Shown here in pieces: positions 6,823-9,850 of a stretch of DNA of 9,850 bases. Positions within the stretch are counted from its first letter, which is position 1; the number at the start of each line of letters is the position of its first letter. Source of the DNA: Gammaproteobacteria bacterium (GTDB lineage Bacteria > Pseudomonadota > Gammaproteobacteria > S012-40); NCBI GenBank assembly GCA_029879945.1, contig JAOUPJ010000122.1:1-9850 (forward strand), given 5' to 3'. Under the pieces are notes generated by a model. It searched no databases. It saw only the letters and a program-made list of their open reading frames with translations, and was not told the DNA's origin. The position numbers and the translations under genes are program-made.

Positions 6823-7908
6823 ATGGAAAATTTTCTCGCATTCGATGAATTCCTGGAATTTGCAAAACGCTTTGACGTTGTAGACCTAATCGTCGTCTCC
6901 ATTAATATCGTTTTGATGATTTTTGCCGCGCGCATCATGCGCGTCATCTATCATGGTCATGACGACGATAAGCGTTTTATTCTGAAGGTTAGAATTTTTC
7001 GCGCCTTCAATCTGGCAATCATGTTTGCGTTTGTGTATTACCATATGGTACTTCCTGTGAGCGAGAAAGGGCCAGGATTTAAAATACTCTCCCTGGTCAT
7101 TATTCTTTATCTGAGCTATGTAGTAATGATAGGCCTTAACACTTTTGTTCACGCCCGCTATGGCAAGAAGAAAGAGGTGGATGGCACAAACCTTATTGTA
7201 GAAACCTATAACTCAAGACTGATTAGCATTGTGTTGACGATCTTGATAAGCGTGATCGTCATCGTCTCAGTTGTACGCATCTTGGGGTTTGAGAGCTGGT
7301 TGGAAGCGGGTGGTGTGCTGGGTGTGATCGGTGTCTTTCTCGCACTCACTCAAAATGTATGGGCGCCAGACTTGTTCAGTGGCCTGATCATGTTGAATTC
7401 CGGCATGCTGGAAACGGGAGATGTGATCGAGTTTAATGCGGAAGAACGAGGGATTGGGGTTGTCCACAAAACACGTCTTTTTCATACCGAAATTCTGAAT
7501 CTCATTAATAATCACCGCATCATGATTAGAAACGCGCGCTTGCGTGATCTTGTTATTCATAACCTTTCAAAATTTGCATCGGCAAAGGGCTTGCGCGAAC
7601 GTTTGGTGTTCAAGATAGGCTATGATGTGAGCCCGGAAAGGGCGAGAAAAATGTTTTTACAGGCCTTCGATATCGTCACCAAGACCGAGGGCATAAACAT
7701 AGAGTCACAGCATGAAGCGGAAATTCACACTATTGATGCAGGCGACCACGCCATCGAATATGCCTTTTTTTACTATACAAAAGATGTGAGAAATCTTCTG
7801 CGTACACGTTTTCGAATTACTGAAGTTATCATTCTGCAGGCGCAGGAAGAGGGGATACATCTCAGTACACCTACGCTGCATGTTGCCTATTTGGAAAAAA
7901 CCCACTAG
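6823..7908 (+). CDS. MscS-family mechanosensitive ion channel
   Basis: The 361-residue protein is longer than E. coli MscS (286), with extra N-terminal spans. Membrane helices are seen at about 18-40, 60-78, 87-108 and 133-155. A pore-lining helix follows (about 160-190) with the small-residue run GGVLGVIGVFLAL, then the beta-domain motif SGMLETGDVIEF. The C-terminal alpha/beta vestibule domain (about 260-361) has the MscS phrase FKIGYDVSPERARKM. The usual C-terminal IPYPTLDV-like phrase appears as LSTPTLHV. Such channels open under membrane tension and release solutes in hypo-osmotic shock. The ATG at 6823 has only a weak upstream AATGGG, so coupling to the DUF808 gene is possible. A strong terminator follows. 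Confidence 0.92.
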   Translation: MENFLAFDEFLEFAKRFDVVDLIVVSINIVLMIFAARIMRVIYHGHDDDKRFILKVRIFRAFNLAIMFAFVYYHMVLPVSEKGPGFKILSLVIILYLSYVVMIGLNTFVHARYGKKKEVDGTNLIVETYNSRLISIVLTILISVIVIVSVVRILGFESWLEAGGVLGVIGVFLALTQNVWAPDLFSGLIMLNSGMLETGDVIEFNAEERGIGVVHKTRLFHTEILNLINNHRIMIRNARLRDLVIHNLSKFASAKGLRERLVFKIGYDVSPERARKMFLQAFDIVTKTEGINIESQHEAEIHTIDAGDHAIEYAFFYYTKDVRNLLRTRFRITEVIILQAQEEGIHLSTPTLHVAYLEKTH

Positions 7909-7942
7909 CGTTTATAGCGCAGTCACTAATTGCTTTTGATTG

Positions 7943-7971
7943 GGTGGCAACATTCTGTTGCCACCTTTTTT
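7943..7971 (+). terminator. Strong intrinsic terminator after the MscS gene
   Basis: GGTGGCAAC (7943-7951) and GTTGCCACC (7957-7965) form a perfect 9-bp stem around ATTCT, followed by six T (7966-7971). It ends three bases from the stop of the convergent gene. On the minus strand no T-run follows the stem, so it works mainly for the plus strand. Confidence 0.9.
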
Positions 7972-7973
7972 AT

Positions 7974-8510
7974 TTAAAACACCATTCCCACATGCATCGT
8001 CGCAAAAGGCTGCCACTGAGCAGGCGTGTAGTGCTCATCTCCAATCTGAACGCGGGACTTGTCCCCTATATTTGCCGACATACCAAACCAGGGCGAAACA
8101 AAGAGCTGCTTGTTCACTGCATAGCGATAGCCGCCGCGCATCCCAAGCAGGAGAGACTGGCGTGTTGCCTTCGAATCAAAGCCTGCACGCGAATAGCGTT
8201 CCCTAGTACGGTCCAAGTCCACCCCCGCAAACCAGCCTTGATCGGACTCGCCTTGGTAATCCAGCTTAAGTCCAAAGCCATCCATACGCACATCAAACGC
8301 TGGATTGTCCCGCACCCCTTCGGGTAGGTCCAAACCAAACACTCCGGCTTGGACGCGCACCGGGCCCACAGACTTTCCTGCATGCAGAGAATAGCCGCCC
8401 AGAAGGAAAGCGAAGGGGTCAGACTCCATGTACCAGCCTTCGGCCTGGCTCAGGCCAGCGGTTAAAATCAGCGTGGATGCTACCAAGTGATTGATAATTA
8501 AACGTTTCAT
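7974..8510 (-). CDS. Small exported outer-membrane beta-barrel protein, family not recognised
   Basis: With the start at 8510 the protein has 178 residues. The first 23 form a signal peptide: MKR, a hydrophobic core, then the cleavage site GLSQA|EG. The mature part is made of alternating hydrophobic/polar strands rich in Gly, Tyr, Phe and Asp, and ends in Phe (HVGMVF), a typical outer-membrane barrel terminus recognised by BamA. The length suggests about eight strands. This ATG is chosen because AGGAG (minus strand, 8518-8522) lies seven bases before it; a longer frame from TTG at 8531 would add seven polar residues and include the ribosome binding site. It is divergent from a LysR gene that probably regulates it. 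The ligand or role is unknown, and a small porin-like or adhesion/stability function is only a guess. Confidence 0.8.
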   Translation of the reverse strand: MKRLIINHLVASTLILTAGLSQAEGWYMESDPFAFLLGGYSLHAGKSVGPVRVQAGVFGLDLPEGVRDNPAFDVRMDGFGLKLDYQGESDQGWFAGVDLDRTRERYSRAGFDSKATRQSLLLGMRGGYRYAVNKQLFVSPWFGMSANIGDKSRVQIGDEHYTPAQWQPFATMHVGMVF

Positions 8511-8545
8511 TTTCTGTCTCCTGTTTTGCAATTAGGCCTTAAAGA

Positions 8546-8605
8546 GACTATAGTCATCTAATAGTGAATAGAGAATAGATATATATTCATAGTAGATATG
8601 CATAT
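8546..8605. promoter_or_regulatory. Divergent control region with several dyads, likely LysR binding sites
   Basis: Three symmetric elements lie between the divergent starts. They are the palindrome GACTATAGTC (8546-8555), the inverted repeat TGAATA (8565-8570) / TATTCA (8584-8589) with 13 bases between, and ATATGCATAT (8596-8605), which abuts the LysR ATG. LysR proteins bind interrupted dyads of the T-N11-A type in such spacers and usually repress themselves while controlling the neighbour. TATAGT inside the first palindrome could be the -10 of the minus-strand gene. Confidence 0.5.
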
Positions 8606-9505
8606 ATGAATATCGAAGACTGGAATTACCTGCGTTCCTTCCTGCTGGTGGCCAAGTTGGGGAGCTTGGCCGCTGCGGCCCGTGCGTTGGGCAGTTCCCA
8701 ATCCACGCTTACGCGTGATATTCAGAACCTGGAGTTGGAAACAGGCCTCAACCTGTTTCGGCGCACCACCCGCGGTATGCAACTCACCGCCTCGGGTCAA
8801 GGTCTGGTCGACGCGGCCAGTGATATGCAAGAGGCCTATGAGCGCTTTGCTCGTATAGCAGGTGGCTTGTCTGAAGCCCTGGAGGGCGAGGTACGCATCA
8901 GCGCCAACGAGATAGTCGGGCGTCATTTATTACCGGCTGCAATCGTCGCCCTGCGTAAACAGCATCCCCACTTGCAGGTGGAAATTGTCATAACCAATGA
9001 AGTAAGTAGCTTGAGTAAACGCGAGGCCGACATTGCCTTTCGCATGTTTCGCCCCACGCAACCTGAACTGGTCTCCAAACGCCTGCCAGATATGCACCTG
9101 GGTTTTTACGCACATTGCCACTATATCGCCGAACACGGTAGGCCTGCATCCATAGACGAGCTTACACAGTTCGATGTCATCAATGCAGACAAGGACCGCG
9201 AATTTCTCGATGGTGCAGCAGAAATGGGTTTCCATTTTCTACGTGAAGATTTTGTGCTGCGCACCGACGACCTTAGCACCCAAATCAATCTGGCCCGTGC
9301 AGGTGCCGGCATCGTTGGGATGCACAAACGCATGGCCTGTCTGTGGCCCGAGCTGCACGAAGTTTTACCGGACTTGCCTCTGCCACCCTTAGAGTTCTGG
9401 CTGGTGTGTCATGGTGATGTGCAATACAACCAGCGTATACGTGAAACCATGACATTCTTTTCACAGTGGTTTGCAGAAGACGCGTACCGGGGAATGATGG
9501 GATAG
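8606..9505 (+). CDS. LysR-family transcriptional regulator
   Basis: The 299-residue protein has the family's usual length. The N-terminal winged helix-turn-helix (about 1-62) contains GSLAAAARALGSSQSTLTRDIQ and then LELETGLNLFRRTTRGMQLTASG, the LysR signature. A linker helix (65-85) leads to the effector-binding domain (about 90-290), including GEVRISANEIVGRHLLPAAI and READIAFRMFRP. It should bind the dyads just upstream and control the divergent outer-membrane gene; the effector cannot be predicted. The ATG at 8606 has no visible Shine-Dalgarno sequence, only the AT palindrome, so initiation is weak or leaderless. Codon use looks more GC-rich than in the central cluster. Confidence 0.93.
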   Translation: MNIEDWNYLRSFLLVAKLGSLAAAARALGSSQSTLTRDIQNLELETGLNLFRRTTRGMQLTASGQGLVDAASDMQEAYERFARIAGGLSEALEGEVRISANEIVGRHLLPAAIVALRKQHPHLQVEIVITNEVSSLSKREADIAFRMFRPTQPELVSKRLPDMHLGFYAHCHYIAEHGRPASIDELTQFDVINADKDREFLDGAAEMGFHFLREDFVLRTDDLSTQINLARAGAGIVGMHKRMACLWPELHEVLPDLPLPPLEFWLVCHGDVQYNQRIRETMTFFSQWFAEDAYRGMMG

Positions 9506-9624
9506 TTGACACGTGGGGACAAATCTTGTCATTTGAAACGGGGTCGAGCAGACCTATGGCGACCTGAAAAGTTGAGGATCTGGCGCGATATTCAGGCCAT
9601 ATACTAAAAAATGGCTACCGATAT

Positions 9625-9641
9625 TTGGCAAAATATGCCAA
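9625..9641. repeat. Short inverted repeat in the spacer after the LysR gene
   Basis: TTGGCA (9625-9630) and TGCCAA (9636-9641) are separated by AAATA. There is no T-run, so it is more like an operator than a terminator. The rest of the 213-base spacer after the LysR stop shows no gene. Confidence 0.35.
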
Positions 9642-9676
9642 GATTGGGGCTTGATTTCAACGATAACAAAAATACT

Positions 9677-9710
9677 GGACGTACGGAAAGTTGTACCTCC
9701 GATTTATTTT
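9677..9710 (+). terminator. Weak terminator-like or leader hairpin before the last gene
   Basis: GGACGTAC (9677-9684) pairs with GTACCTCC (9693-9700) with one C-C mismatch and an 8-base loop, followed by GATTTATTTT. It lies 19 bases before the next ATG, so it may end transcription from the LysR side or belong to the leader of the next gene. Confidence 0.3.
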
Positions 9711-9718
9711 AGTTTTAA

Positions 9719-9850
9719 ATGATGACTTCTTTAACTGAGACTAAAGATAAACTGGAAATTCTAATTCGAAGACCACGTTCTCTATGGTTAGAGTTTCTCT
9801 TTCATTTCTGCACCCTCGGAATCTATACCTGTGTTTGGATGGTTTTAAGC
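9719..9850 (+). CDS. Start of a small membrane protein, DUF4234-like, cut by the window end
   Basis: An open frame begins ATGATG at 9719 and runs without a stop to the end, 44 residues. After a charged N-terminus (about 20 residues) comes a hydrophobic stretch, FLFHFCTLGIYTCVWMVL. The TLGIY-x3-W pattern recalls the first membrane segment of DUF4234 and related small membrane proteins. There is no clear ribosome binding site, and the second ATG (9722) is an equal candidate. Too little is visible for a firm family call. Confidence 0.5.
   Translation, partial: MMTSLTETKDKLEILIRRPRSLWLEFLFHFCTLGIYTCVWMVLS

Noticed and set aside
7940..8327. Two overlapping plus-strand frames opposite the outer-membrane gene
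   Set aside because: They start inside the MscS terminator hairpin and are antisense to a gene with a clear signal peptide, ribosome binding site and barrel terminus.
8558..8926. 122-residue minus-strand frame opposite the LysR helix-turn-helix
   Set aside because: It is antisense to the best conserved part of the LysR gene and crosses its operator region.
9506..9511. TTGACA right after the LysR stop as a -35 box
   Set aside because: No acceptable -10 lies 16-18 bases downstream (TCATTT is the nearest candidate).
9507..9531. TGACA/TGTCA hairpin as the LysR terminator
   Set aside because: The stem is only five pairs with a 15-base loop and has no T-run.
9624..9642. Possible sigma-54 promoter around TTTGGCA...TGCC
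   Set aside because: The GG and GC doublets are 10 bases apart instead of the 12 needed; the site is better read as a plain dyad.
1..9850. CRISPR array, insertion sequence, transposase or phage genes
   Set aside because: No regularly spaced repeats, transposase, integrase or phage structural gene is visible; the tRNA-like relic is the only hint of mobility.

Overview
The window looks like chromosome from a gammaproteobacterium of moderate GC content, probably aquatic or marine. The evidence is the E. coli-like YqiJ/YqiK pair, a YedI-type DUF808 protein, a LysR regulator, Gram-negative export signals and an outer-membrane barrel. The species cannot be named from the sequence alone.

Left part (1-2156). 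The window opens inside a gene for an exported enzyme with the phospholipase C / P1 nuclease zinc-site pattern; its signal peptide starts before base 1. A 555-base stretch without a convincing protein gene follows. It holds a nested inverted repeat, a decayed tRNA-His-like sequence, and a very AT-rich promoter region with palindromes and a leader hairpin.

Central part (2157-7908). Six same-strand genes form a membrane-maintenance cluster. In order they encode a small protein with a ribbon-helix-helix-like N-terminus, a PspA/IM30-family protein, a YqiJ-type membrane protein with a C-terminal OB fold, a YqiK-type flotillin, a DUF808 (YedI) membrane protein and an MscS-family mechanosensitive channel. 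The first four are tightly packed: TAGTG overlap, 8-base overlap, then an 18-base gap with a strong ribosome binding site. A perfect intrinsic terminator separates them from the last two, and the DUF808 ribosome binding site begins just after its T-run. A second strong terminator closes the cluster. I infer that PspA and the flotillin act together at the inner membrane, with the OB-fold protein as their partner, while DUF808 and MscS add membrane or osmotic functions. The head gene may be an autoregulator.

Right part (7974-9850). A small outer-membrane barrel gene (minus strand) and a LysR regulator (plus strand) are divergent across a 95-base spacer with several dyads, the usual layout for a LysR protein and its target. 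This pair appears more GC-rich than the central cluster. A spacer with two weak hairpins follows, then the start of a small membrane protein resembling DUF4234 that runs off the end.
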